21,802 nucleotides of DNA from an uncultured Oscillospiraceae bacterium (GCA_934655935.1 CAKUHJ010000016.1:1-21802); one strand, 5' to 3'; numbered from the stretch's first letter, positions 7,013 to 14,527 are shown. Translations and numbers: made by a program. The notes: generated by a model not told the origin, from the letters alone.

Positions 7013-8167
7013 CTACGCCGGCCGCAGCATGCATATGCGGCGCAGAAGACTGCCGAGAATTTCGCCGAAGGTGCACTTTTCCACGTCCTGCGCCGCCACG
7101 ATGCGCCGCTCGCACAGGAGCTTTCCGCCCGCCAGCACCCGGAGCGTACCCACCTGCTGCCCGGCACGGACGGGCGCGGGGAGCTCGGGCTCGAGCGTCA
7201 GCTCCGTCTGCGCCGAGGAGAGCCGCAACTTTTCCATCAGAACCGGCGTTTCATCCTCCAGAAGCGCCGCAACCGACGCCTGCCGCCCCAGCCGCACCGG
7301 AATGGGCGCAAGCGCGCCCTCCGTCTGCGGCGTATAAAGCGCGTAGTTGGAAAAGCCGTAATTGAGCAGCGCCTTCGCAGACTCGAAGCGATCCACCGAG
7401 CTTTTGCAGTTCAGGACCACGGCAATGAGCTCCATTCCGCCGCGCTCTGCCGAGGCGGACAGGCAGTGCCCGGCCTTTGAGGTATAGCCGGTCTTCAGCC
7501 CCGTCGTGCCGTCGTAAAAGCGCACAAGCTTATTCGTGTTGGAAAGGCCGAAGCGGCCGTCCCGGACGGTATCCATCCAGATGGTCGTATACTCCTTGAT
7601 GCGCGCGTGCTGCAAAAGCGCACGGGACATGAGCGCAATGTCATAGGCGCTTGTCAGGTGCTCCTGCGCGTTCGGCTCGTCGTCCAGGCCCGTGCAGTTG
7701 ACAAAATGCGTGTCCTGCATGCCAAGCTCCTGCGCGCGGCGGTTCATCATGTCCACAAACGCGCTTTCGCTGCCGGCCAGATGCTCGGCCAGGGCGCAGG
7801 CGCAGTCGTTCGCGGAGCTGACCACCACCGATTTGAGCATTTCCGTGAGCGGAAGACGTTCGTTTTCCTCCAGATAAATCTGGCTTCCGCCCTTCGCCGC
7901 GGCTGCGGCGGAGGCCGTTACCTCATCCTCCCAGGAAATGCGTCCGTCCTCCAGCGCCTCCATGATCAGCAGCAGCGTCATGATCTTTGTCACGCTTGCC
8001 GGCGGCAGACGCTCATGCGCGTTCTGCTCCTGTAAAATCTCGCCGGTCGATTTTTCCATCAGGACATAGGCCGGCGCAGCCAGCTCCAGCCCCTCGGCCC
8101 GGACCGGGGAAAGCAGTCCGCCCAGCAAAAGCAGCGCCGCGCCAAGGCAGCACAGGCGTCTGAGCAT
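7013..8167 (-). CDS. dacF: D-alanyl-D-alanine carboxypeptidase (DacF/PBP5-like)
   Basis: The 384-residue protein starts at ATG 8167 after AAGGGGTGA. It has a signal peptide (about residues 1-24, ending VRA), then the penicillin-binding active-site triad of peptidase family S11: SVTK with Ser58 and Lys61, SAN at 118-120, and KTG at 225-227. A beta-rich C-terminal domain follows (about 290-365), and a short amphipathic end (FGEILGSLLRRICMLR) that could attach it to the membrane surface. The enzyme removes the terminal D-Ala of peptidoglycan pentapeptides outside the cell. It lies downstream of the HPr-like gene, with an SD-containing hairpin between them. No clear terminator follows, so transcripts probably run antisense into the opine-dehydrogenase remnant. 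Confidence 0.92.
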   Translation of the reverse strand: MLRRLCCLGAALLLLGGLLSPVRAEGLELAAPAYVLMEKSTGEILQEQNAHERLPPASVTKIMTLLLIMEALEDGRISWEDEVTASAAAAAKGGSQIYLEENERLPLTEMLKSVVVSSANDCACALAEHLAGSESAFVDMMNRRAQELGMQDTHFVNCTGLDDEPNAQEHLTSAYDIALMSRALLQHARIKEYTTIWMDTVRDGRFGLSNTNKLVRFYDGTTGLKTGYTSKAGHCLSASAERGGMELIAVVLNCKSSVDRFESAKALLNYGFSNYALYTPQTEGALAPIPVRLGRQASVAALLEDETPVLMEKLRLSSAQTELTLEPELPAPVRAGQQVGTLRVLAGGKLLCERRIVAAQDVEKCTFGEILGSLLRRICMLRPA

Positions 8168-8217
8168 AAAAAATCACCCCTTCGTTTCATCTGGTACAAG
8201 CATATGAAACGAGGGGG
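8168..8217 (-). promoter_or_regulatory. Hairpin in the dacF leader overlapping its ribosome binding site (terminator-like)
   Basis: CCCCTTCGTTTCAT (8177-8190) faces ATGAAACGAGGGGG (8204-8217) over a 13-nt loop, with 13 of 14 positions Watson-Crick and the remaining one C:A or G:U depending on the strand read. On the minus-strand transcript the 3' arm ends in AAGGGG, the dacF Shine-Dalgarno, followed by TGA and six T up to the ATG. The element can therefore act as an intrinsic terminator after the HPr-like gene, as a block on dacF translation, or both. Confidence 0.6.
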
Positions 8218-8237
8218 CGCTTTATCACCTTTTGCAA

Positions 8238-8486
8238 TCAGCTGGCTTCGCTTTCAAACAGGAAGGGCCGGACCTGCTCCAGAAACGCTTCCAGGCCCTG
8301 CGCGCCTTCGGGCACGCGGAGCGTCATCGGCCGGTTCAGACGCAGGCCGAACAGGCCCAGAATCGACTTGCCGTCCAGCTCTGCCTCCTGGCTCAGCAGA
8401 CGCACGTCAAACGGCTGCCGGTTTGCAAGGCTGACAAACGCAGTGATTTCGTTGACAGAATGAAACATAACAGTCATGTCCAGCAC
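8238..8486 (-). CDS. HPr-like (Crh-like) protein without the phosphocarrier histidine
   Basis: The 82-residue protein aligns with the PTS phosphocarrier HPr without gaps from FDVRLLSQ to KSILGLFGL. At the place of HPr His15 (the HARP motif) it has Ser10 (SVNE), so it cannot pass phosphate from enzyme I. It keeps Ser41 in the KSILGL context, equivalent to the regulatory Ser46 phosphorylated by HPr kinase. This resembles Bacillus Crh, a regulator that lacks the histidine. The GTG start at 8486 is supported by AGGAGG 8 nt upstream. It is followed by dacF on the same strand. A role in carbon-source signalling is inferred from the family only. Confidence 0.8.
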   Translation of the reverse strand: MLDMTVMFHSVNEITAFVSLANRQPFDVRLLSQEAELDGKSILGLFGLRLNRPMTLRVPEGAQGLEAFLEQVRPFLFESEAS

Positions 8487-8655
8487 GGGAAATTCCTCCT
8501 GATTGCTCTGTACAAGCGGCGTTTTGTCGGGTATAATAGCGAAGGCGCGGGGCAGATATTTGTTATATAGTATAATTCAAAATAATTCCTTGCGCTATTC
8601 ACAAATTAAACGAAACTTTTTTCTGGCATTATCACGAGTTTGGACGGTTTTACCT
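8487..8655. other. AT-rich divergent intergenic region between the HPr-like gene and mtaB
   Basis: The base composition drops sharply to AT here. Two plus-strand TATAAT hexamers are visible (8532-8537 and 8571-8576), and the first reads TATTATAC on the other strand. None has a convincing -35 at 16-18 bp, so promoters for both flanking genes are likely present but cannot be placed precisely. Confidence 0.4.
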
Positions 8656-9969
8656 ATGAAATTTGCATTTTATACGCTTGGCTGCAAGGTCAATCAGTAC
8701 GAGACGCAGGCCATGGAGCAAATGCTTTTGTCCGCGGGACACACGCTTGGCTCGTTTGACGAGGTCTGCGACGGCTATATCATCAACACCTGTACCGTGA
8801 CTGCCATGTCCGATAAGAAATCCCGCGCGGCCATCCGCCGCGTCAGAAAATGCAGCCCGGGCGCGGTCGTCGGCGTGTGCGGCTGCTATGCGCAGAGCAG
8901 CCCCGACGAAATCCGCGCGCTCGGCGTCGACGTGCTCGTCGGCACGGACGGGCGCGAGGCCTTTATCCGCCACATGATCGACGCCGCCGAGACCCGGCAG
9001 ACCTGGGAATGCGTGGACGACGCGTCCAGCCCCCGCGCCTTTGAGCTTTTGCCCGCGGGCGGCCTTGCCGCGCGCACGCGCGCGCTTCTGAAGGTGGAGG
9101 ACGGCTGCAACAATTTCTGCACTTACTGCATCATCCCCTACGCACGCGGCCGGGTCCGCTCCATGCCGCTGGAGGAGGCCTGCCTTCAGGCCGGGCGCCT
9201 TGCGCGCGAGGGCTACCGGGAAATCGTGGTCAACGGAATCGAAATCTCCTCCTGGGCCTGGGAGTGGAAAAACGGCAGCCAGCTCAAGGACCTCCTGCTG
9301 GCCGTCTGCCGCGCCGCGCCGCAGGTGCGCATCCGCCTGGGCTCCCTGGAGCCGCGCACCATCGACGAGGATTTCTGCCGGACGCTGCAGAATGAAAAAA
9401 ATCTCTGCCCGCACTTCCATCTGAGCCTGCAAAGCGGCAGCGACAGCGTGCTTGCGCGGATGCACCGGAAATACGACGCCGCCCGCTATCTTGAAAGCGT
9501 GGAGCTTTTAAACCGCTATTTCCCCGGCTGCGCGATTACCACAGACCTGATTGTCGGCTTCCCAGGCGAGACGGAGGAGGAATTCTCCGACTCCATGTCC
9601 TTCCTTTCCCGCTGCGGCTTCGCCGCCGTGCACGTTTTCCCCTACTCCCGGCGGAAGGGCACGCCCGCAGCCTCCATGCCGGGCCAGCTCAAAAATGCGG
9701 AAAAGGCCGCCCGCGCCGCCCGCGCCGCCGAGGTCGTGCAGGCGCTGCGCCTTGCCTACCTGAAAAAGAACGAGGGAACGCCGCACATGGTCCTGTTCGA
9801 GCAGGAGGAGGACAGCTATTTTACCGGCCACACGGAAAATTATATCAAGGTTTTCGTCAAGGCGGAGGGGCTTCAGAATCAGCTTGCCGCCGTCACGCTG
9901 CAGACGCCCTTCCGTGACGGCGCTCTGTGCACGCTCTGCAGGCCGCCGCAGGCGGGAAGCCAGGATTGA
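8656..9969 (+). CDS. mtaB: tRNA (N6-L-threonylcarbamoyladenosine(37)-C2)-methylthiotransferase MtaB
   Basis: The protein (437 residues) begins MKFAFYTLGCKVNQYET, typical of MtaB. The N-terminal UPF0004 domain holds the three cysteines for the auxiliary iron-sulfur cluster (Cys10, Cys46 in NTCTVT, Cys77 in CGCYAQ). The radical SAM domain has CNNFCTYC (Cys151, 155, 158), and the C-terminal region is TRAM-like. The enzyme adds a methylthio group to t6A37 of ANN-decoding tRNAs using S-adenosylmethionine. The frame is open further upstream, but similarity starts at this ATG; no good Shine-Dalgarno precedes it. In VVNGIEISSW the usual TGI/TG-V-H pattern is slightly altered (NGIEISS). The stop codon overlaps the -35 of the next promoter. 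Confidence 0.92.
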   Translation: MKFAFYTLGCKVNQYETQAMEQMLLSAGHTLGSFDEVCDGYIINTCTVTAMSDKKSRAAIRRVRKCSPGAVVGVCGCYAQSSPDEIRALGVDVLVGTDGREAFIRHMIDAAETRQTWECVDDASSPRAFELLPAGGLAARTRALLKVEDGCNNFCTYCIIPYARGRVRSMPLEEACLQAGRLAREGYREIVVNGIEISSWAWEWKNGSQLKDLLLAVCRAAPQVRIRLGSLEPRTIDEDFCRTLQNEKNLCPHFHLSLQSGSDSVLARMHRKYDAARYLESVELLNRYFPGCAITTDLIVGFPGETEEEFSDSMSFLSRCGFAAVHVFPYSRRKGTPAASMPGQLKNAEKAARAARAAEVVQALRLAYLKKNEGTPHMVLFEQEEDSYFTGHTENYIKVFVKAEGLQNQLAAVTLQTPFRDGALCTLCRPPQAGSQD

Positions 9970-9993
9970 CTTTTTTCGCCGCGCCTGTATAAT
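9966..9993 (+). promoter_or_regulatory. Promoter of the riboswitch-ECF operon
   Basis: TTGACT (9966-9971) and TATAAT (9988-9993) are 16 bp apart. The -35 overlaps the mtaB stop codon. Transcription would begin just before the riboswitch aptamer. Confidence 0.75.
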
Positions 9994-10014
9994 GATAATA
10001 ACTTTAATAATCAT

Positions 10015-10245
10015 CAGGTCGTGTAACCGCGCGGCGCAGCTCTGCGCCGCACGGTGAAAACGAACGGAAACGGAGGCGTCTGCCTCCGCGCACCACTCGC
10101 CCGGAGCTGTGCGCATGAGTCCGTCCTGAAGCAGCGAAGGCTGTGGGGCCGAAAGGCCGCCATTGCGGGGCTTCCGCAAGAAGGCAGGGATTGGGCGTGG
10201 ATGAGGCTTTCATCCGGATTGCAAGTCAGAAGAATTGCCGGCCTG
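10015..10245 (+). ncRNA. Cobalamin-type riboswitch aptamer
   Basis: The 3' part contains AGTCAGAAGAATTGCC (within 10226-10242), a close match to the B12 box AGYCAGRAGACCTGCC. The closing P1 stem can be formed by CAGGTC at 10015-10020 and GGCCTG at 10240-10245. Upstream, GCCATTG and AAGAAGGC resemble the conserved GCCACTG and GGGAAGGC segments, separated by a TTGCGG/CCGCAA hairpin. The 5' half is divergent from the consensus I remember, so the exact subclass is open. A terminator follows and the downstream genes encode a transporter, which fits repression by adenosyl- or another cobalamin. Pairings were drawn by eye. Confidence 0.8.
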
Positions 10246-10296
10246 AGCAGATCGCCGCGGAACGAGCTCTTCTGCGCGGCGGCTTCGCTGTATTTG

Positions 10297-10329
10297 CGCA
10301 CCGATTCATGAAGAGCCGGTGCGTTTTTT
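10297..10329 (+). terminator. Riboswitch expression-platform terminator
   Basis: CGCACCG (10297-10303) pairs perfectly with CGGTGCG (10317-10323), with a partly self-complementary TTCATGAA loop, and is followed by six T (10324-10329). An alternative hairpin using CGCCGC/GCGGCG near 10252-10283 lies between the aptamer and this stem. It fits transcription termination when ligand is bound. Confidence 0.8.
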
Positions 10330-10393
10330 ATTGAGAAAATCAGGGCTGCCGGAATCGGAACGCCCTCACCTATGATGCAACGGATGTGATGCA

Positions 10394-10993
10394 ATGAAGC
10401 TTTTTTACAGGCTGGCCGCGCTTTTTCTGGCGCTTGTGCTCCTTTGCGGCTGCGCTGCAAAAAGCGGCTATGACGCCTCCTCGCCCGAAAACGGGCAGGA
10501 CCCCTACCAGACCGATCCCGTTCCGGCGGGCAAGCCGCAGCCCGTCGAACCGCAGAACGCGGAAATTGGCGACGCGGAATACACCTGCACAATCTCCATT
10601 TCCTGCGCGGCAATCCTCGACAACATGGAGCTGTGCGACAAGGAAAAGACGGAGCTGGTGCCGGAGGACGGCTGGATTCTGAAGCCCACGGAGGTTTCCT
10701 TCCGGGAGGGGCAGAGCGTCTTTGACGTTCTGCAGCAGGTCTGCCGCGACAACAAAATTCACCTGGAGTTTTCCGACACGCCGGTTTATAACTCGGCCTA
10801 TATTGAAGGCGTCGCAAATCTTTACGAATTTGACGTCGGCAATCTTTCCGGCTGGATGTATCAGGTCAACGGCTGGTTCCCCAACTACGGCTGCAGCCGC
10901 TACCAGCTCAAAGACGGCGATGTGGTCGAATGGGTCTACACCTGCGACCTTGGCAATGATGTGGGCGGCGGCTACGCAGCCGAAAGCGAATGA
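10394..10993 (+). CDS. DUF4430 lipoprotein, transcobalamin C-terminal-like; candidate corrinoid-binding protein
   Basis: The protein has 199 residues. Residues 1-20 are a lipoprotein signal with lipobox LCGC and modified Cys20, followed by a polar linker to about residue 60. The rest is a DUF4430 domain: VSFREGQSVFDVLQQVCRDN, then GVANLYEFDVGNLSGWMYQV with NGW, and QLKDGDVVEWVYTCDLG. DUF4430 is, to my knowledge, related to the C-terminal beta domain of transcobalamin and intrinsic factor. A protein anchored outside the membrane, downstream of a B12 riboswitch and overlapping ecfT by 4 bp, suggests that it captures corrinoid for the ECF transporter; the ligand is inferred. The Shine-Dalgarno GGATGTGA is imperfect and the start is preceded by nested ATG codons. 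Confidence 0.85.
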   Translation: MKLFYRLAALFLALVLLCGCAAKSGYDASSPENGQDPYQTDPVPAGKPQPVEPQNAEIGDAEYTCTISISCAAILDNMELCDKEKTELVPEDGWILKPTEVSFREGQSVFDVLQQVCRDNKIHLEFSDTPVYNSAYIEGVANLYEFDVGNLSGWMYQVNGWFPNYGCSRYQLKDGDVVEWVYTCDLGNDVGGGYAAESE

Positions 10994-11886
10994 GAAACAA
11001 GGACGCCTTTTCCGGCTATCATCCGGCGATTAATTTTCTGTATTATGCGCTCGTTCTGCTCTTTTCGATGTGCCTGATGCACCCGGTCTATCTGGCCATT
11101 TCCCTGACCGGCGCATTGGCGTATGACATTACTCTCAAAGGCCGGAAAGCAGTGCGCTTTGCCGTCATGGGACTTCTTCCTATGGCGGCGTTTGCCGCGT
11201 TCGTCAATCCGGCCTTCAACCATGAGGGTGCGACGATTCTGACCTATCTGCCCTCCGGCAATCCCCTGACGCTCGAGTCCATGCTCTACGGCGCAGCCGC
11301 GGCGGTCATGCTGGCGTCGGTTGTGCTTTGGTTTTCGAGCTACAACGAGGTCATGACCTCGGACAAGTTTGTCTACCTGTTCGGGCGCGTGATTCCCGCG
11401 CTGTCGCTCGTCCTTTCCATGGCGCTGCGCTTTATCCCAAAGTTCAAGGCGCAGATGCAGACGGTTTCGGAAGCGCAGGCCTGCATTGGCAGGGACACGA
11501 AAAACGGCAGCGTGTTCCGGCGCGCCGGAAACGCTGTCAAAATTTTCTCCATCATGGTCACATGGTCGCTCGAAAACGCGATTGAAACGGCAGATTCCAT
11601 GCGTTCGCGCGGCTACGGCCTGCCTGGCCGCACGGCATTCTCTATCTACCGCTTTGACGGGCGCGACAGGGCCGCGCTTGCATGGCTGATTTTCTGCGGC
11701 GCGTATCTCATTTCCGGCTGGATGGCGGGCGGAACCTACTTCCGCTACTATCCGACCGTCAAAACCGCCGCATGGACGCCGATGGCCGTGAGCTTTATGC
11801 TCGTGTATCTTGCGCTGGTGCTGACGCCGGTGATGCTCGACCGAAGGGAGGACAGGCAGTGGAAGTCTTTACAATCCGAAATTTAA
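10990..11886 (+). CDS. ECF transporter transmembrane subunit EcfT (CbiQ family)
   Basis: The 298-residue protein has several membrane helices at about residues 13-30, 33-47, 55-72, 97-118, 125-145, then 225-245 and 262-282. The cytoplasmic coupling region lies at about 150-215. It includes FKAQMQTVSEAQACIGRD and ADSMRSRGYG, the place of the conserved A-R-G type motif that contacts the ATPases. EcfT is the scaffold that links the ATPases to the substrate-binding S subunit. The ATG overlaps the stop of the DUF4430 gene (ATGA), so translation is probably coupled, and its end overlaps the next gene by 28 nt. Confidence 0.9.
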   Translation: MRNKDAFSGYHPAINFLYYALVLLFSMCLMHPVYLAISLTGALAYDITLKGRKAVRFAVMGLLPMAAFAAFVNPAFNHEGATILTYLPSGNPLTLESMLYGAAAAVMLASVVLWFSSYNEVMTSDKFVYLFGRVIPALSLVLSMALRFIPKFKAQMQTVSEAQACIGRDTKNGSVFRRAGNAVKIFSIMVTWSLENAIETADSMRSRGYGLPGRTAFSIYRFDGRDRAALAWLIFCGAYLISGWMAGGTYFRYYPTVKTAAWTPMAVSFMLVYLALVLTPVMLDRREDRQWKSLQSEI

Positions 11887-14486
11887 CGTTCGTATATCCC
11901 GAACAGGAGAAAAGCGCAATCTCCGATCTCACCCTGTCCGTCCGGCCGGGCGAGTTTCTGGTGCTCTGCGGCCCCTCCGGGTGCGGCAAAAGCACGCTTC
12001 TCCGGCAGCTCAAAACAGTCCTCGCGCCGCACGGACGCAGAAGCGGTGAAATCCTGTTTGAAAATACGCCGCTGGATGCGCTCTCCCAGCGCGAACAGGC
12101 CGAGCGCATCGGCTTTGTGCAGCAGAGCCCCGAAAACCAGATCGTCACCGATAAGGTCTGGCATGAGCTGGCCTTCGGCTTGGAGAGCCTGGGCTACGAT
12201 ACGCCGACCATCCGCCGAAGAGTCGCGGAGATGGCGAGCTTCTTCGGCATTCAGACGTGGTTTTATAAATCCGTCACGGAGCTGTCCGGCGGGCAGAAGC
12301 AGCTTCTGAATCTCGCGTCGGTGATGGTCTTGCAGCCGAAGGTCCTGATTCTCGATGAGCCGACGAGCCAGCTCGACCCGATTGCCGCGTCGGACTTTTT
12401 AGCCACGCTCGGCAAGCTCAACCGGGAGCTTGGCACAACGATTCTTCTGACCGAGCATCGCTTGGAGGAAGCCTTTGGCTATGCGTCCCGTGTCGCGGTC
12501 ATGGACAAAGGCAGACTTCTTTGCACCGGAGCGCCTGCCGAGGTGGGCGCAGAGTTAAAGTCCAGCGGGAGCACGATGTTCCTTGCCATGCCCGCCGCCA
12601 TGCGGATATGGAGCGCGGCGGATTCCAGCGCAGCTTGCCCGGTCTCCGTCTGCGACGGGCGAAGCTGGCTGATGAGCTATGCGAAAACGCACGAATTAAA
12701 ACCGATTCCCGAAGAAGCAAAAAACGCGCCGGACACGCAAACCGTCGTCTCGGCGCGGGAGCTTTGGTTCAAATATGACAAAGACCTGCCCGACGTGGTA
12801 AAGGGCCTGTCGCTGGAGCTTCAGAAGGGCAAATTTCTGGCGCTGCTCGGCGGCAACGGCACCGGAAAAACAACGTCTATGAAGCTCCTTGCCGGCCTGA
12901 AGAAGGCCTATCGCGGCGAGCTTGCTATCACCGGCAGCGTCGGGATGCTGCCGCAGAATCCGCAGGCGCTCTTTGTGAAGGCCTCCGTCCGGGAGGATTT
13001 GTTGGAAATCCTTCCGAAAGCGGAGCGGAGGTCCGACCGACTTGAGCAAGTGGTTTCCCTCTGCAGGCTGGCAGAGCTGCTCGACCGCCATCCCTATGAT
13101 CTGTCCGGCGGCGAGCAGCAGCGCGCCGCGCTGGCGAAGATTCTGCTGCTGAACCCCGACATTCTGCTCCTTGACGAGCCGACAAAGGGTCTGGACGCGG
13201 AGTTCAAGCAAGTTTTCGGGCAGATTTTAAGGACGCTGCAGGCGTCCGGTGTGGCGATTTTGATGGTCAGCCACGATATTGAGTTCTGCGCGAAATATGC
13301 AGACAGGTGTGCATTGTTTTTTGACGGCAGCATCGTCGCCGAAGCCAGACCGCGCACGTTCTTTTCCGGCAACAGCTTCTACACGACCTCTGCAAATCGC
13401 ATCGCGCGCGACGTCCTGCCCGAAGCCGTCACGCCGGAGGATGTGATCGCAGCCTGCGGCGGCGCGGCCGAGCCGGAGCCGGCGCTGCCGGAATACCGGC
13501 GCATCCCGCCCGCGCCGGAAAAGGAAGCGCAGGCGATAAAAAAGCTCCCCCTCTGGCGCAAAATCCTGGCTGCCGCGTCCGGCCTTATTTCTCTGGCGCT
13601 GATTGTGCAGGCCATCGGCGTAACGGATCTGACAAAGCTCGTGGACGCAGGCGGGCTGACAGGCCTTGCGGGGAACCAGCTGAAGCTCTACGGAATTTTG
13701 CTTCTCTCGCTGCTTGTGTTCGCGCTTTCCATCAGCCGCAGGGCGGACAGACCGGATTATCTGGTGCAGACGCCGCTGGAAAAGCGAAAGCTTCACAAGC
13801 GGACAGTTCTCGCCACGCTGCTCATCCTGCTTCTGATCCCTTTGACGCTGTTTGTCGGCGTGTATTATTTCGCGGGGCGGAAATACTATTTCATTTCCCT
13901 GCTGATTTTGCTGGAGTGCATGCTGCCGTTCTTCCTGATTTTCGAGGGCAGAAAGCCGCAGGCGCGCGAGCTGGTGCTGATCGCCGTTCTGGTCGCCCTG
14001 AACGTCGCAGGACGCGCCGCATTCTTCATGCTGCCGGAGTTCAAGCCGGTTGTGGCCATGACGATTCTCGCCGGCGTGGCCTTTGGCGGTGAAACCGGCT
14101 TCCTGGTCGGAGCCACGACGATGCTGGTATCCAATATGCTGTTCTCGCAGGGTCCATGGACGCCGTGGCAGATGTTCGCCATGGGCGTCATCGGCTGGCT
14201 GGCCGGCGTTTTGTACCGCAAGGGCGTTCTGCGGCGCAGCAGGCTGAGCCTCTGCATCTTCGGCGTAATCTGCTCGACCGTCGTGTTTGGCGGAATCATG
14301 AACCCCGCGTCGGCGCTCATGTGGTCCAATACGATCAACTGGAAGATTATCCTGAGCTATTACATCACCGGCGTCCCGGTCGATCTGGTGCGCGCAGCGG
14401 CCACGTTCTTCTTCCTCTGGCTTGGCGCGGAGCCGATGCTCGAAAAGCTCGACCGGATCAAGACAAAATATGGCCTGGCAGAATAG
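11859..14486 (+). CDS. Fused ECF transporter protein: two ABC ATPases plus S-component-like membrane domain
   Basis: The GTG at 11859 follows GGGAGGA by 6 nt and begins VEVFTIRNLTFVYP, giving 875 residues. The frame is open further upstream inside ecfT but without similarity. ABC domain 1 has Walker A GPSGCGKST (38-46), Q-loop QQSPENQ, signature LSGGQKQ (about 142-148) and Walker B VLILDEPT. ABC domain 2 has Walker A GGNGTGKTT (331-339), LPQNPQ, signature LSGGEQQR (415-422) and Walker B ILLLDEPT (435-442). After a proline-rich linker, about 300 residues from ~565 form eight or nine membrane helices. Four of these precede an S-component-like part (ELVLIAVLVALNVAGRAAFF, VAFGGETGFLVGATTMLVSN, GPWTPWQMFAMGVIGWLAG). 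With EcfT it could form a complete ECF importer. The riboswitch suggests a corrinoid substrate, in the manner of predicted CbrT-type systems; this is inference. Confidence 0.9.
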   Translation: MEVFTIRNLTFVYPEQEKSAISDLTLSVRPGEFLVLCGPSGCGKSTLLRQLKTVLAPHGRRSGEILFENTPLDALSQREQAERIGFVQQSPENQIVTDKVWHELAFGLESLGYDTPTIRRRVAEMASFFGIQTWFYKSVTELSGGQKQLLNLASVMVLQPKVLILDEPTSQLDPIAASDFLATLGKLNRELGTTILLTEHRLEEAFGYASRVAVMDKGRLLCTGAPAEVGAELKSSGSTMFLAMPAAMRIWSAADSSAACPVSVCDGRSWLMSYAKTHELKPIPEEAKNAPDTQTVVSARELWFKYDKDLPDVVKGLSLELQKGKFLALLGGNGTGKTTSMKLLAGLKKAYRGELAITGSVGMLPQNPQALFVKASVREDLLEILPKAERRSDRLEQVVSLCRLAELLDRHPYDLSGGEQQRAALAKILLLNPDILLLDEPTKGLDAEFKQVFGQILRTLQASGVAILMVSHDIEFCAKYADRCALFFDGSIVAEARPRTFFSGNSFYTTSANRIARDVLPEAVTPEDVIAACGGAAEPEPALPEYRRIPPAPEKEAQAIKKLPLWRKILAAASGLISLALIVQAIGVTDLTKLVDAGGLTGLAGNQLKLYGILLLSLLVFALSISRRADRPDYLVQTPLEKRKLHKRTVLATLLILLLIPLTLFVGVYYFAGRKYYFISLLILLECMLPFFLIFEGRKPQARELVLIAVLVALNVAGRAAFFMLPEFKPVVAMTILAGVAFGGETGFLVGATTMLVSNMLFSQGPWTPWQMFAMGVIGWLAGVLYRKGVLRRSRLSLCIFGVICSTVVFGGIMNPASALMWSNTINWKIILSYYITGVPVDLVRAAATFFFLWLGAEPMLEKLDRIKTKYGLAE

Positions 14487-14492
14487 CCTTAG

Positions 14493-14527
14493 CCGGAAGC
14501 TTATAAAAAGCTTCCGGCCGGTTTTTT
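14493..14527 (+). terminator. Intrinsic terminator of the ECF operon
   Basis: CCGGAAGCTT (14493-14502) and AAGCTTCCGG (14508-14517) form a perfect 10-bp stem with an ATAAA loop, followed by six T at 14522-14527, 6 nt after the stop. The hairpin contains the stop codon of the convergent exonuclease gene. Confidence 0.88.

Noticed and set aside
10054..10334. Open frames of 60-85 codons inside the riboswitch region
   Set aside because: They cross the B12 box and terminator and lack start signals; the region is better explained as structured RNA.
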